A stretch of 57,283 nt of DNA from CAZLMW01 sp964560875 (GTDB taxonomy: Bacteria; Myxococcota_A; UBA9042): assembly GCA_964560875.1 (NCBI GenBank), contig CAZLMW010000046.1, forward strand, positions 1 through 57,283, in the 5' to 3' direction. Of the stretch, positions 1 through 9,300 are shown piece by piece (position 1 is the first letter of the stretch; each line of letters begins with the position of its first letter). The position numbers and the translations under genes were made by a program. The notes under the pieces were generated by a model. It was given only the letters and a program-made list of their open reading frames with translations. It ran no database searches and was not told the origin of the DNA.

Positions 1-63
1 GTGAGAGCGCCCCGAGATCCGCGTCTTCCTGGCGCCGAGTGTCCCTGAAGCGGAGGCCGCCAC

Positions 64-106
64 GGCTTCGGATTCGGAACCGGCTTCGGCTCCGGCCACC
101 GTCACG
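64..106 (+). repeat. 43-bp direct repeat, copy 1
   Basis: This segment is identical over 43 bases to 233-275. Weaker similarity continues about 20 bases upstream of both copies, so the duplicated unit was probably longer. The unit is rich in TTCGG and CCGG words. Confidence 0.8.
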
Positions 107-232
107 GAAACGGAGCGCCTCGAGGCGCCAGCCGCGATGCGCGACCCCAGGCCGACCAGCGGCGTCGCAGACGCCTCCAACCGGATCCCCGTCTTGCCGG
201 CGCACGAATGTCCCGTCGGAACAGGTCGCCAG

Positions 233-275
233 GGCTTCGGATTCGGAACCGGCTTCGGCTCCGGCCACCGTCACG
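233..275 (+). repeat. 43-bp direct repeat, copy 2
   Basis: This is the second identical copy of 64-106. The offset of 169 bases is not a multiple of three, which argues against an in-frame protein repeat. Confidence 0.8.
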
Positions 276-525
276 CTGCGACCACGTGACCCCAAGCTTG
301 CGTCGCGCAGCTGGGCAAGGATTTGCCGGCCGAACATGGAACAGCGATGGTGCGATCGACGCTCGGAGCCCGCGACGCCTGCGATGGACCACGACAGCTC
401 AATGAACCGGCGGCGCCTCGCGCTCAAGCTCCTCTAGCTGCGCGAAGCGGCCGTGGGGCCGGGCCTGTCCAGCGGGTTGACATCGAAGTCATCACCGGCC
501 GCGCGTTCTCCGACGGCTGATCTGC

Positions 526-1092
526 ATGAGCGCCCCAAACGCCAGCCTGGCCGCCATCGACGCGGTCCTGCAGAGACAGCCGAGCGCCGAGGTGGCCGAC
601 CAGCTGATGGCGCTGACCCGCGACCTCGCGAGCACCGACGCTGGGCTCCGCTTGCTCGTCGGTCGCTACGCGGACACGGCCAGCGGCCTGCTCTTGCGCG
701 TGTTGGCGTTCCACCTTTCGCGTGTTGCGCCGACAGCGCAGGGCACCAGCCGCAACTTGGTGCACACACTTGCGGACGCGCTGGCGCAGACGGCCGATCG
801 ATCCGCGCTCGTCAACGCCTGCACAACGATTCATCGCCAAGCGATGGCAGGCCCACCCTGGGACCCATCAGACGCGACCGCGCCGACAGGAATGGTGACG
901 ATCCTGGCGGCTGCACTGACGCATGACGGTATGGCGGCCGAGACGGCAGTCGAGGCGCTGTTCGCGGTCCGTCGCGTGGCCGATCCGCTCGCGTTGAGGG
1001 ATGGCGATCGACAAGCTTTGAGAAATGCGTTGGTGGCGGCGCGTGGGCACGTGGGTGCGGACGACGTGGAAGAGCTGCTCGGTTGGGTATAG
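526..1092 (+). CDS. Hypothetical alpha-helical protein
   Basis: The protein has 188 aa. It has no signal peptide or membrane segment and is rich in Ala, Leu and Asp. The spacing of hydrophobic residues (for example VADQLMALTRDLAS and LVHTLADALAQ) suggests stacked amphipathic helices of the HEAT/ARM type, but no diagnostic motif is visible and I do not recognise the family. The start is the ATG right after a short AT-poor leader, without a strong Shine-Dalgarno. The next gene starts about 90 bases downstream on the same strand, so the two may be co-transcribed. A cytoplasmic scaffold or adaptor role is possible but unsupported. Confidence 0.6.
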   Translation: MSAPNASLAAIDAVLQRQPSAEVADQLMALTRDLASTDAGLRLLVGRYADTASGLLLRVLAFHLSRVAPTAQGTSRNLVHTLADALAQTADRSALVNACTTIHRQAMAGPPWDPSDATAPTGMVTILAAALTHDGMAAETAVEALFAVRRVADPLALRDGDRQALRNALVAARGHVGADDVEELLGWV

Positions 1093-1180
1093 GGCCGCGC
1101 GCCGCCAACGGCGCACTCTCCACGCGAACCACGAGGGCAAGCCGCTCGCGCCAAGAGCCCTCACCGGCTACAACGTGGGC

Positions 1181-2770
1181 GTGACGAGACGACCTCCGAT
1201 TAACTCGAACCTGCTGAGCCGCGTGATGTTGAGCGCGCTGGCAGGTGTTTTCGTCTGCGCTTGCGGTGGGACGACGCCGGACGAGGGTGCGTTCGCGAAG
1301 GCCGACACGACCGGTGGCAACGGCGGCATCGACGACGCGAAAGAGGCTGGCTCCGACGCGAACAAGGCTGGCACCGACGCGAAACAGGCTGGCACCGACG
1401 CGAAAGAGACTGGCACCGACGCGAAAGAGACTGACACCGACGCGAAACGAACGGGCTCGGCGGACGCCACGGTTGCCCCACCAAGTCATCCGTGCAACGC
1501 CAACACCAACGCGCTGTACACCAAGGGGCTCGACCCCGGCGGCGAGTCGTACGCCCTTGCAGCGGTCGCGGCGGATTGCGGGATGGTGGTCGCTGGTCGC
1601 AGCGGCACCGGTATGTACAAGACGCAAGCGCTGCTCACGCTCATTTGCCGCAATGGCGCGACCAAGTGGGCCAAGACGTATGGACCTGGCACCAAGGACG
1701 ACGAGGCCGCGGCCGTTGTTCGAATCGGTCCGGTCGACAAACCAACGGGCTACGCGGTCGCAGGACACCTGCGCGGCAGCGGCACCGCGAAGGACAACAT
1801 GTGGCTTATCCGCACCGATGCGGGCGGCAAGTCGCTTTGGCAGAAGACCTACGGCGGCGACGAGACGCAGCGGGCAAACGCGATCACCACCGGCGTGGAT
1901 GACGGCTTCGTGCTCGCCGGCATGACGCGGGCGACGTCGGGTAAGGGGGCGTGGCTCGTTGGCGTGGACGGCAAGGGCGGGGAGCTGTGGCAGAAGACCT
2001 ACGGCAGCGAAAACTTCGACGAATTCCACGACGCCGCGACGTTGAAGACCGGCTATGCAGTGGCCGGCGTGCGGTGGTCGGGCGCCAACGGGCTCAGCGA
2101 TGCATGGCTGCTCGTGGTCGACAAGACCGGCGCGATCGTCTCCAACAAGCTGTACGGAAAGAACGGTGAAGACGTCGCCTACGCGCTTACGCGGCATCCC
2201 GAAGGTGGCTTCGTCGTTGTTGGCGAAGGCGGCCAAAAGGGCAGCGAGAAGACCATGATCGTGCGCACCGATGACGCCGGGACCGCGCAGTGGACCCAGT
2301 ACCTCGGCGGCCTGAACAACCACGACGCGCAAGACGTGGCGGTGACGTCAAGCGGAGACATCGCGGTGCTCGGCAAGGCCTACGGCTCCGGCGTCGGTGT
2401 CGAGGTGTGGCTGCTGCTCCTGGATCGCTGGGGCAACACGCGGCTCGATCGCAAGTTCGGCGGCAAGGGCAACCAATGGGGACAGGCGCTGGTCGTGGAT
2501 GAGCCGGCCGGGGGGCATCGCACCTACCTCGTGGCCGCCGACAGGTACGAGAGCGGAGCCAAGCTTCTCGCGGCGCGGCTCGATGAGTACGGCAATGCGT
2601 CGTGCTCGTTTATCGGCAAGTGCGGCAAGCTCGACCCCGGCGGCTGCGACGATGGCAACCCATGCACCGTGCACTCCTGTGACGCAGCCACGGGATGCGC
2701 GAACAAACCGCTGTCCGATGGCGCCGTTTGCGGACCCGGCAAGGTATGCGGCAAGGCGGCCTGCCAGTAA
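1181..2770 (+). CDS. Lipoprotein with beta-propeller-like repeats and a C-terminal Cys repeat
   Basis: The protein has about 529 aa from GTG 1181. That start gives an Arg-rich n-region before MLSALAGVFVCAC, a lipobox-like stretch; ATG 1226 is an alternative but lacks the positive charges. Residues ~45-95 are an imperfect seven-residue repeat (DAKxxGT, six or so units, 21-bp DNA period), probably a flexible linker to the membrane. Residues ~110-470 hold repeated blades of the type D-(A/V)-WL-(I/V)-x-D-x-x-G-x-x-x-W-x-K-x-Y-G. These match propeller-like repeats common in surface proteins of Myxococcota and relatives. The C-terminus carries one CDDGNPCTVHSC unit, the same repeat class as the giant protein at 6390-10982. 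It is probably an outer-membrane or surface lipoprotein. The ligand is unknown. Confidence 0.8.
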   Translation: MTRRPPINSNLLSRVMLSALAGVFVCACGGTTPDEGAFAKADTTGGNGGIDDAKEAGSDANKAGTDAKQAGTDAKETGTDAKETDTDAKRTGSADATVAPPSHPCNANTNALYTKGLDPGGESYALAAVAADCGMVVAGRSGTGMYKTQALLTLICRNGATKWAKTYGPGTKDDEAAAVVRIGPVDKPTGYAVAGHLRGSGTAKDNMWLIRTDAGGKSLWQKTYGGDETQRANAITTGVDDGFVLAGMTRATSGKGAWLVGVDGKGGELWQKTYGSENFDEFHDAATLKTGYAVAGVRWSGANGLSDAWLLVVDKTGAIVSNKLYGKNGEDVAYALTRHPEGGFVVVGEGGQKGSEKTMIVRTDDAGTAQWTQYLGGLNNHDAQDVAVTSSGDIAVLGKAYGSGVGVEVWLLLLDRWGNTRLDRKFGGKGNQWGQALVVDEPAGGHRTYLVAADRYESGAKLLAARLDEYGNASCSFIGKCGKLDPGGCDDGNPCTVHSCDAATGCANKPLSDGAVCGPGKVCGKAACQ

Positions 2771-2816
2771 TCTGGCGTCCGGCACAGTGGACGCTATGCA
2801 ATCAAGAGGAGCCATC

Positions 2817-3200
2817 ATGCGGCCGGTCAATCCGAAGCCTTCGCCCGAGCACGCGATGACACTCGCTCGTTTGACAGCTGCCATCGTGCTTGTCGTGGCC
2901 GTGGCCGGCTGCAAATCGCCCCAGGAGCAGATCGACCTGTTCTGTCCGACGTTTACCGGCGTGCTCGATGACCGCATTATCGCGCCGGAAATGAAGATGA
3001 GCGAGACGAGCCGGCGCTGGATCGCGGCGGGTGCCGACGAAGAGCTGATGAACGCCTTCTACAAGCCGATGTTGGGCGACAATCACAAGGCGCCAGATTT
3101 CTGGAAGAAAGTGCACGCCACGCACGAGGCTGCCGGGTACACGTGGTCGTGTCCGCGCTTCGAGAAGTGGTTTGTAACGGTCTACAAGGCCGGAAGCTGA
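2817..3200 (+). CDS. Small hypothetical lipoprotein
   Basis: The protein has 127 aa. The start ATG 2817 has an AAGAGGA Shine-Dalgarno seven bases upstream; a second ATG at 2856 would give a shorter n-region. A hydrophobic segment ending in VVAVAGC is a clear lipobox, so the mature protein should be a lipid-anchored periplasmic or outer-membrane protein of about 95 aa. The mature part has two Cys residues (FCPTF, WSCPRF) that could form a disulfide. No known domain is recognised. It follows the propeller lipoprotein by 46 bases on the same strand and may share its transcript. Confidence 0.75.
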   Translation: MRPVNPKPSPEHAMTLARLTAAIVLVVAVAGCKSPQEQIDLFCPTFTGVLDDRIIAPEMKMSETSRRWIAAGADEELMNAFYKPMLGDNHKAPDFWKKVHATHEAAGYTWSCPRFEKWFVTVYKAGS

Positions 3201-3254
3201 CGCTCGACCAGGACACCCGAGGCCCACTGACTGACAGGCCGGGTTGGTCGCGAC

Positions 3255-4163
3255 TCACGCCGTCATGTGGTCCCAACGCGGCGTGAGGTCCGCCAGGCGA
3301 TTGCGCAGCGCGTCGAGCACCACATGGACACGGGCCGGAATCATGGTCCGATGGGGCGTCACCCCGTAGATCCCAAGCTCGTGCACAACACGCCAATCCG
3401 GCAGCAGACGCACGAGTGAACCTTCAGCGAGCTCGTCCGCGACCACGAAAGGGGGCATCGCGGTGACTCCGAGCCCCGCGATAACCGCGTCAACGAGCAG
3501 CTGCGATGTGTCGAAGACCAACGTCGGCTCAATGCGCACATCGAGCCGGTCCGCGCCGCGTTGAAACCCCCACTGCTCGGTCACCATCTTCGGGCCCCAC
3601 AACAGCCAGTCCGGTGCCAGGTCCGCGGGGCTGACGACGGCCGGATGCGCGGCGACCCACGACGGCGACGCCACCAGCAGGTAACGCCATGTTGCGAGCT
3701 TGCGGGCTATCAAGCTGCTGTCCGGCATCCTCCCGACTCGCACGCCGAGCTCAAAGCCGCTGTCGACGAGCGGAACCATGCTCTCCCGGGTGCTCAACAC
3801 GATGCGGAGTTTCGGGTGAGCGCGCCGCATCTCCGCGATGACCGGTACCAACAACGAACGGCCGAGGGATTGCGCCGAAGCGATGCGCAGTTTGCCCTCC
3901 ACGTGGTCCGGCGACCGCGTGTTGATGAGCGCGGCGAGCGCGTCGGAGATGGGCTGATGGGATTGCTCGACCAGCCTTCGCCCGGCTTCGGTGGGATGCA
4001 GCGACCGCGTGGTTCGATTCAGCAGGCGCACACCAAGTGACCGCTCGAGGGCCTTGACCCGGCGGCTGACCACGGTCTTGTCGGAGTCCAGTCGTTGCGC
4101 AGCCGCGGTGAAGCTGCCCGCTTCCACCACCGCCAGGAAAGTCGCGAGCTGAGGGAGAAGCAT
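3255..4163 (-). CDS. LysR-family transcriptional regulator
   Basis: The protein has 302 aa from ATG 4163. The N-terminal winged helix is typical: LPQLATFLAVVEAGSFTAAAQRL, then a recognition helix with VVSRRVKALERSLGVRLLNRTTR. The C-terminal two-thirds is a LysR-type effector-binding domain (GKLRIAS, then ELGVRVGR and GLGVTAMP). It lies divergent from the SRPBCC gene at 4273, the usual arrangement for a LysR regulator and its target. ATG 4217 would add 18 residues and would place the dyad at 4165-4181 inside the gene. I prefer 4163 because family members start just before the first helix, although neither start has a good Shine-Dalgarno. Confidence 0.88.
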   Translation of the reverse strand: MLLPQLATFLAVVEAGSFTAAAQRLDSDKTVVSRRVKALERSLGVRLLNRTTRSLHPTEAGRRLVEQSHQPISDALAALINTRSPDHVEGKLRIASAQSLGRSLLVPVIAEMRRAHPKLRIVLSTRESMVPLVDSGFELGVRVGRMPDSSLIARKLATWRYLLVASPSWVAAHPAVVSPADLAPDWLLWGPKMVTEQWGFQRGADRLDVRIEPTLVFDTSQLLVDAVIAGLGVTAMPPFVVADELAEGSLVRLLPDWRVVHELGIYGVTPHRTMIPARVHVVLDALRNRLADLTPRWDHMTA

Positions 4164-4164
4164 T

Positions 4165-4181
4165 GTTGCTGATGTAGCAAC
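4165..4181. promoter_or_regulatory. Candidate LysR operator, perfect dyad
   Basis: GTTGCT (4165-4170) and AGCAAC (4176-4181) form a perfect inverted repeat with a 5-nt spacer, and the outer T...A pair fits the T-N11-A LysR consensus. On the minus strand TATAGT (4185-4180) resembles a -10 box overlapping it. The position next to the regulator start would suit autoregulation. Confidence 0.5.
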
Positions 4182-4272
4182 TATACTGTCGCTGGATTGC
4201 TCTATTGTCGACTCCATTGCACCACGATACGGTGGCTCGCCACACGGGGCAAGCGCCGAAAAAGGAGACGAC

Positions 4273-4755
4273 ATGTCCACAATCAAGGTCACACACACGT
4301 ACAGCCAGAGCCCGTCGACGGTCTTCGCGACCCTCAATGACTTCGCGGGGATCCATCGCTTTCACCCCCTCTTGGAGAGCTCGCCGCGTGTGGAAGGCAC
4401 GCCGGCCAACGGCGCGGGTGCGGAACGGGTGTGCAACCTGTACGACGGAAACACCCTGCACGAACGCATCGTGTCCGCCGAGACCGATCAGTGGCTCGTC
4501 GTGGAGATCGTCGACACATCCATGCCGATGGCCAGGGGCGGGGGGCGATTCGATTTGGCCCCGACGGCGTCAGGCGGCACCGAGCTGACGATGACCATGG
4601 ACTTCGAGATGAAGATGGGGCTGCTCGGCAAAGCGCTGGACAAGCTCGTCGTCGCCCGCAAGTTCAAGGCGAACCTGGAGCTGTTGCTCGCGGCCTTGCA
4701 CGAGCACTTGGAGACGGGGGCTGACATCCCGCGCGACTGGAAGAAGACGGCGTAG
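4273..4755 (+). CDS. SRPBCC (START/polyketide cyclase-like) family protein
   Basis: The protein has 160 aa, a normal length for the family. The start has a good AAGGAGA Shine-Dalgarno. The pattern STVFATLNDFAGIHRFHPLLESSPRVEG near the N-terminus (first strand, helix and cavity entrance), a central run of alternating strands, and a long C-terminal helix (KFKANLELLLAALHEHLE) match the SRPBCC ligand-binding fold. Members bind or transform hydrophobic small molecules. The substrate here cannot be told. The divergent LysR gene probably controls it. Confidence 0.8.
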   Translation: MSTIKVTHTYSQSPSTVFATLNDFAGIHRFHPLLESSPRVEGTPANGAGAERVCNLYDGNTLHERIVSAETDQWLVVEIVDTSMPMARGGGRFDLAPTASGGTELTMTMDFEMKMGLLGKALDKLVVARKFKANLELLLAALHEHLETGADIPRDWKKTA

Positions 4756-4909
4756 CGACCCGGCTGTACCCGCCCTCTGAGCTCAGCCAACCTGGCAATC
4801 CGCGCTCTGAGTGCGCCTCGACGGCCGCTTCATCGAACGACGGCCCGACACTGCCCGGTCGGACCCGTCAAGAGCTGCCAGCCGAATCCACCTGCGGGTT
4901 TGTAGTTGC

Positions 4910-4926
4910 TAACGTTCCAAACGTTA
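4910..4926. promoter_or_regulatory. Perfect dyad upstream of the ATPase gene
   Basis: TAACGTT (4910-4916) and AACGTTA (4920-4926) are perfect inverted copies around CCA, 15 bases before the start codon at 4941. A further AACGTTA lies at 4944-4950 inside the first codons. Such a close spaced set near the start suggests an operator that could block transcription or ribosome access. The regulator is unknown; self-binding by the product is not indicated because it lacks a DNA-binding motif. Confidence 0.5.
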
Positions 4927-4940
4927 CATACCCTAACGCC

Positions 4941-6290
4941 ATGAACGTTAGACAAGTCAATGACGCATTGTTTCGCGGCGAAATCGACCGGCCAGGTCTG
5001 CTGCCTCATGCGACCAGGCTCGCCGCACGGCCGCTGCGTTTCGAGGTTGAATTCGGGCTCGACGAGCTGCCGCTGGAGGCGGGCATCCTGCTTATCCGCG
5101 GCGCCCGGCAGTACGGGAAGAGCACCTGGCTGGAGGGCCAGATCCGCGCGTCGATCACGCGGTTCGGCCCCGGGTGCGCGTTCTACCTCAACGGTGACGA
5201 GCTCAGCGATACGAACAGCCTGCACGCGGCGATCGAAGAGCTGGCTCCCCTATTCGCGTCGACGGCGCCGGTCCGGCGACTGTTCATCGATGAAATCACG
5301 GCGGTCACGGGCTGGGAATCCGCGCTGAAGCGACTCGTGGACCGCGGCGACATTCGTGACGTACTCGTCGTGACGACGGGTTCGCGGGCGACGGACCTGC
5401 GCCGCGGCGCGGAACTGCTACCCGGCCGCAAAGGGCGACTCGATCGAACAAGCTATCTCTTCACCCCGATTTCGTTCGCGGCGTTCGAAAGAGCAACAGG
5501 GGACTCTGTGTCCGGCGTTGAGGCCCCCTGGCTGTACTTGCTGTCCGGGGGCAGCCCGATCGCGCTGAGCGAATTGGCGGCGCATGGGCGGCTGCCTGAG
5601 TACGTCGTCGGCATCGTCCGCGACTGGATCCACGGTGAAGTCGCTGCCACGGGCCGGCAACGCGCGTCCCTGATGGCGGTCATGGACGCCTTGTGCCGCA
5701 GGGGCGGGACGGCGGTCGGGCAAGCCAAGTTGGCGCGGGCTGCTGGGCTCGCCAACAACACCGTTGCGGCCGGCTACGTTGAGCTGCTCGCAGACATGAC
5801 GGTGCTTGGCATTTCGCACGCCTGGGACGAGTCGCGCCGTGTGCGTGTGACGCGCAGGCCGGCGAAGTTCCCATTCATCAACCTGCTGGCCGCAGTCGCC
5901 TGGCATCCCGCCCGGCTGCGCAGCCTCACCGACTGGCACCTCCTGGCAGACCAGGACAAGGGCATGTGGGTCGAATGGCTGGTTGCCCAGGAGCTTTGGC
6001 GTCGTGCAGCGATCGACGGCCAACAAGCGCCCGAGCTGCTGCCGTTTTGGTCCAGCAAGCAGCACGAACTGGACTTCGTCAGCACCGGGGAATGGCTGAT
6101 CGAGGTGAAATCAGGAAGAACAGGGCCCCTGGACTTCGGTTGGTTTGCCCGCACCTTCCCCAATTCGCGCTTGATGGTGGTCGGGGGCGACACGTTCGAA
6201 ACCGATCGGGTCGTGGGCGTGGACCTACGGAGCTTCCTGCTCGGCCAGGACCCGCATAACCGCGCCCGAGCAGCTCGCGCAACCACCTGA
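4941..6290 (+). CDS. AAA ATPase with C-terminal DUF4143-like domain
   Basis: The protein has 449 aa. The Walker A motif GARQYGKST has its Lys at residue 60 and the Walker B motif is RRLFIDEIT near residue 115, followed by a sensor-like VVTTGS. A C-terminal domain ends with HELDFVSTGEWLIEVKSG near residues 375-392. This is the E-x-K signature of the DUF4143 half of AAA_14/DUF4143 proteins, which resembles a PD-(D/E)XK nuclease core. The family is widespread and poorly characterised, often in variable regions and sometimes linked to defence or stress. It is monocistronic here, with a dyad directly upstream. Confidence 0.85.
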   Translation: MNVRQVNDALFRGEIDRPGLLPHATRLAARPLRFEVEFGLDELPLEAGILLIRGARQYGKSTWLEGQIRASITRFGPGCAFYLNGDELSDTNSLHAAIEELAPLFASTAPVRRLFIDEITAVTGWESALKRLVDRGDIRDVLVVTTGSRATDLRRGAELLPGRKGRLDRTSYLFTPISFAAFERATGDSVSGVEAPWLYLLSGGSPIALSELAAHGRLPEYVVGIVRDWIHGEVAATGRQRASLMAVMDALCRRGGTAVGQAKLARAAGLANNTVAAGYVELLADMTVLGISHAWDESRRVRVTRRPAKFPFINLLAAVAWHPARLRSLTDWHLLADQDKGMWVEWLVAQELWRRAAIDGQQAPELLPFWSSKQHELDFVSTGEWLIEVKSGRTGPLDFGWFARTFPNSRLMVVGGDTFETDRVVGVDLRSFLLGQDPHNRARAARATT

Positions 6291-6389
6291 AACGAAACGG
6301 GACAAGCGCTCGCGGATCAACGTGTGAACGTCGAGCGGCATGCCGCCGCGTTTTGATGAGAAAGACCCGGCCACTACTGATGGGTCCGG

Positions 6390-9300
6390 CTACGGCAGCA
6401 CCAAACCACCGACCGGTCGGCTCGATCCCTGCGCGTTCGGGGTGCCGAAGCAGGCCACCCGGTAGTCGGATCGAATCGCGCACGTGTGGCGCCATCCGGC
6501 GGTCAGGCCGATCCACTTGCCGGCCTTGGGCGGCTTGATCTCCTTGCCTTCCTTGTTGTGGCCGAAGCACCACAGCGCGCCGTTGGTCCTGATCAAACAC
6601 GTGTGCTCTCGCCCCGCGGCGACGGCCTTGAAGCCAGCGCCAGTAGGAGCGCCCTTGGTGTTGTACGAGCTACCCCAGCAGCGCACTTTGTCGTCCATCA
6701 GGATTCCGCAGGCGTGACGCGCGTGCATCGACACCTGCTTGAACTTGACCTGCGGCGCCGTCCGAACGCTGTACGAGTTGGAGCCCCAGCATTGCAGCGT
6801 GTCGTTGGTTCGCATCGCGCAGCTGACCCGCTCGCCCGCGTACACGGCCTTGAACGCCCCCGTGGTGGGCGGTGACGCCTGCTTCAGCTTGTTTTCACCC
6901 CAGCAGATGATCTTGCCGTCGTTGCGCAGCGCGCAGTTGTGATTCAGGCCGCTCGCCACGTCCTTGTAGGTGCCGCCCGGGACCTTGAGCTGACCGCTTG
7001 TCCCGGTGCCCCAGCAGAGGATCTTGCCGTCCGTGCGCAGCGCGCAGGCGTGGTTTTCGCCGACTGTCGCCTTCTTGAACTGACCCTTGGGCAGGCCGGC
7101 GGGCTCCACCGCGATGCTCCCCCAGCAGTACAGCGACTTGTTGGTGCGCACGCCGCAGGTGTAGCGGTTGTACGCGTCCATGGTGGTTATGCGCAGACAG
7201 CCTTCGTCGACGTGACCGTTGCAGTTGTCGTCGAGCCCGTTGCCGCAAATCTCGGCCTTTTTCGGCACCACCTGGCCCGCGCAGGTCTTCTGGCCGCAGA
7301 CCTTGACACCCGCCACGCAGATGCCGACACCGAGCGTCGCTTTGGGCCCCGAGTAGCACATGCCTTTGCCCTTCGTGAGCGCCTTGTGCGTGCATCCAGC
7401 CGACGCGCTGCAGGCGTCCACCGTGCAGCCGTCGAGGTCGTTGCAGTCCTTGGGCCACACCGGCGCCCGGCGCACGACACGAATGGCTCGCGCGTAGGAG
7501 TCCGAAACCAGCAGCGCGCCGTCGGGACGCACCGAGATTCCGGAGGGCTGACGGAAGAACGCGACGCCCTTGGGTCCGTCAGCCACGAACTTGGTGCGGC
7601 TGCCGATGAGCGTCGTGACCGTGCCGTTGAGCTCCACCTGCCGAATCGCGGCCGAGTCGCTGATGTAGATGGTGCCGTTGCTGGCCACACCGATGCCCAG
7701 CGGGCCTTCGAGGCGCGCGGTGGTCTTGCCGCCGTCGATAAAGCCCCACTTCATACCGGTGCCCGCGATGGTCGTCACCACGCCAGCAGGGGTCACTTTG
7801 CGCACCGTGCGCGTGCCGGTATCCGCCACAAAGATGTTGCCCTTCGGCCCCAACGTGAGGTCGTACGGGCTGTTGAACTTGGCCTTCTTGCCGACTCCGT
7901 CCGCGTACCCGTTGCTCCACCCGGCGAGGGTCGAAACGGTGCCATCGGCCGTCACCTTGCGGATCTTGCTGTTGTTGGTGTCCGCGACGTAGACGAGGCC
8001 AGCCTTGGTCACCGCGATGCCGCGCGGCAGCTTGAACTTGGCCGCTGCACCCTTGCCGTCCGCGAATCCGGACCCGCTGCCAGCGAGGATGGTCGAGTTC
8101 CCGTCCGGCGTGATCTTGCGGATCTTCGCGCCGTGACGCTCGGACACGTAGACGATGCCCTTGCCGTCGACGCCGACGCCATACGGGTAGTTGTAGCGCG
8201 CCGCGGTGCCCTTTCCGACCACGGTGCCGCGCTTGTTGGGGCTGCCCGAGAACAGCGACAGCGTGCCGGTCTTGTCGATCTTCAAGATCACGTGCTGGAA
8301 CATATCCGCGACGTACACATTGCCCTTGCCGTCGGGCGCGTTTTTGCGGGGCATTCCCATCCGCGCGGCCTTGCCCTGACCCGGTTTGTGGTTGTTGTGC
8401 GCCGAACCCGCGTAGGTGCTGACAACGCCCTTGCTGATCTTGCGGACCCGGTCAGCGGCGCTTTCGACGACGAAGATGTCGCCGGTCTTCTTGTTGCGCG
8501 CCACCGCGAACGGGTAGTCGAACCACGCCGACTTCAACGCGCCGTTTTTCAGGCCGCGGCTGCCCTTGTTGAGCGTCGACACCTTGCCGGTCGTCGTGTT
8601 CGTCATCACGCGCAGGCGGTGGTTGCCGCGGTCGGCGATCCACAGCTGGTTGTTCGCGGTGAGCATCACGCCCGTCGGGTAGCGATAACGGGCCGTTTTG
8701 CCCTTCACGTTGCCCACGCCGTCGTTGTTGCCGTAGCCAAAGCCGCTCAGCCACACCTCTTTGCCGGACGGCTCGATGCGATAGATGCGGTTGGACAGGC
8801 TGTAGACCGCGAACACGTTGCCCTTGCTGTCGACGTCGATGCCGCCCATGTCGCCGATCGTGCGCTTGCGGGTCGTCACCATGCCGTTGGTGTGGATGAC
8901 GCGCAGGTAGACGTAGTCGGCCACGTAGATGACGTCCTTGTCGTCCACAGCCACGTCGAGCGGGCCGATGAACTTGGCGGTGTGCCGCGGTCCGTCACGC
9001 TTTCCGGCGAACCCGGTACCGGCGAACGTGGTCACCATGCCCTTGCTGATGCGGCGCACGCGCTTGCCTTCGTACTCGGCCACGAAGACGTCGTCCTTGC
9101 TGTTGACCTCGAGGCCCCGCGGGCTGTTGAACCACGCGTTCTTGGCCGGGCCGTCCTGGAAACCGGGGCGACCGTTGCCACCGGCGGTCCATACCGTCCC
9201 CTTGGCTGTGATGGCGCGAACCATGTGGTTGTCGCGGTCGCCGATCCAGACCTGCCCCTTGGAGTCCACGGCGACGCCAGTGACGTTGTTGAACTTGGCC

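Larger units (their letters stand above)
1..525. other. Non-coding or decayed stretch with a 43-bp direct repeat
   Basis: I see no convincing gene in this stretch. A coding-like Ala/Glu-rich reading runs in frame 2 from about base 5 but has no start and a TGA just before it. The stretch carries two identical 43-bp copies (64-106 and 233-275) of a CTTCGG/CCGG-rich segment. The copies are 169 bp apart, so they cannot be in one reading frame without another indel. It may be the decayed 3' end of a gene lying outside the window. Confidence 0.4.

Noticed and set aside
1339..1450. 21-bp tandem repeat as a regulatory array
   Set aside because: It is in frame and encodes the DAKxxGT linker of the lipoprotein.
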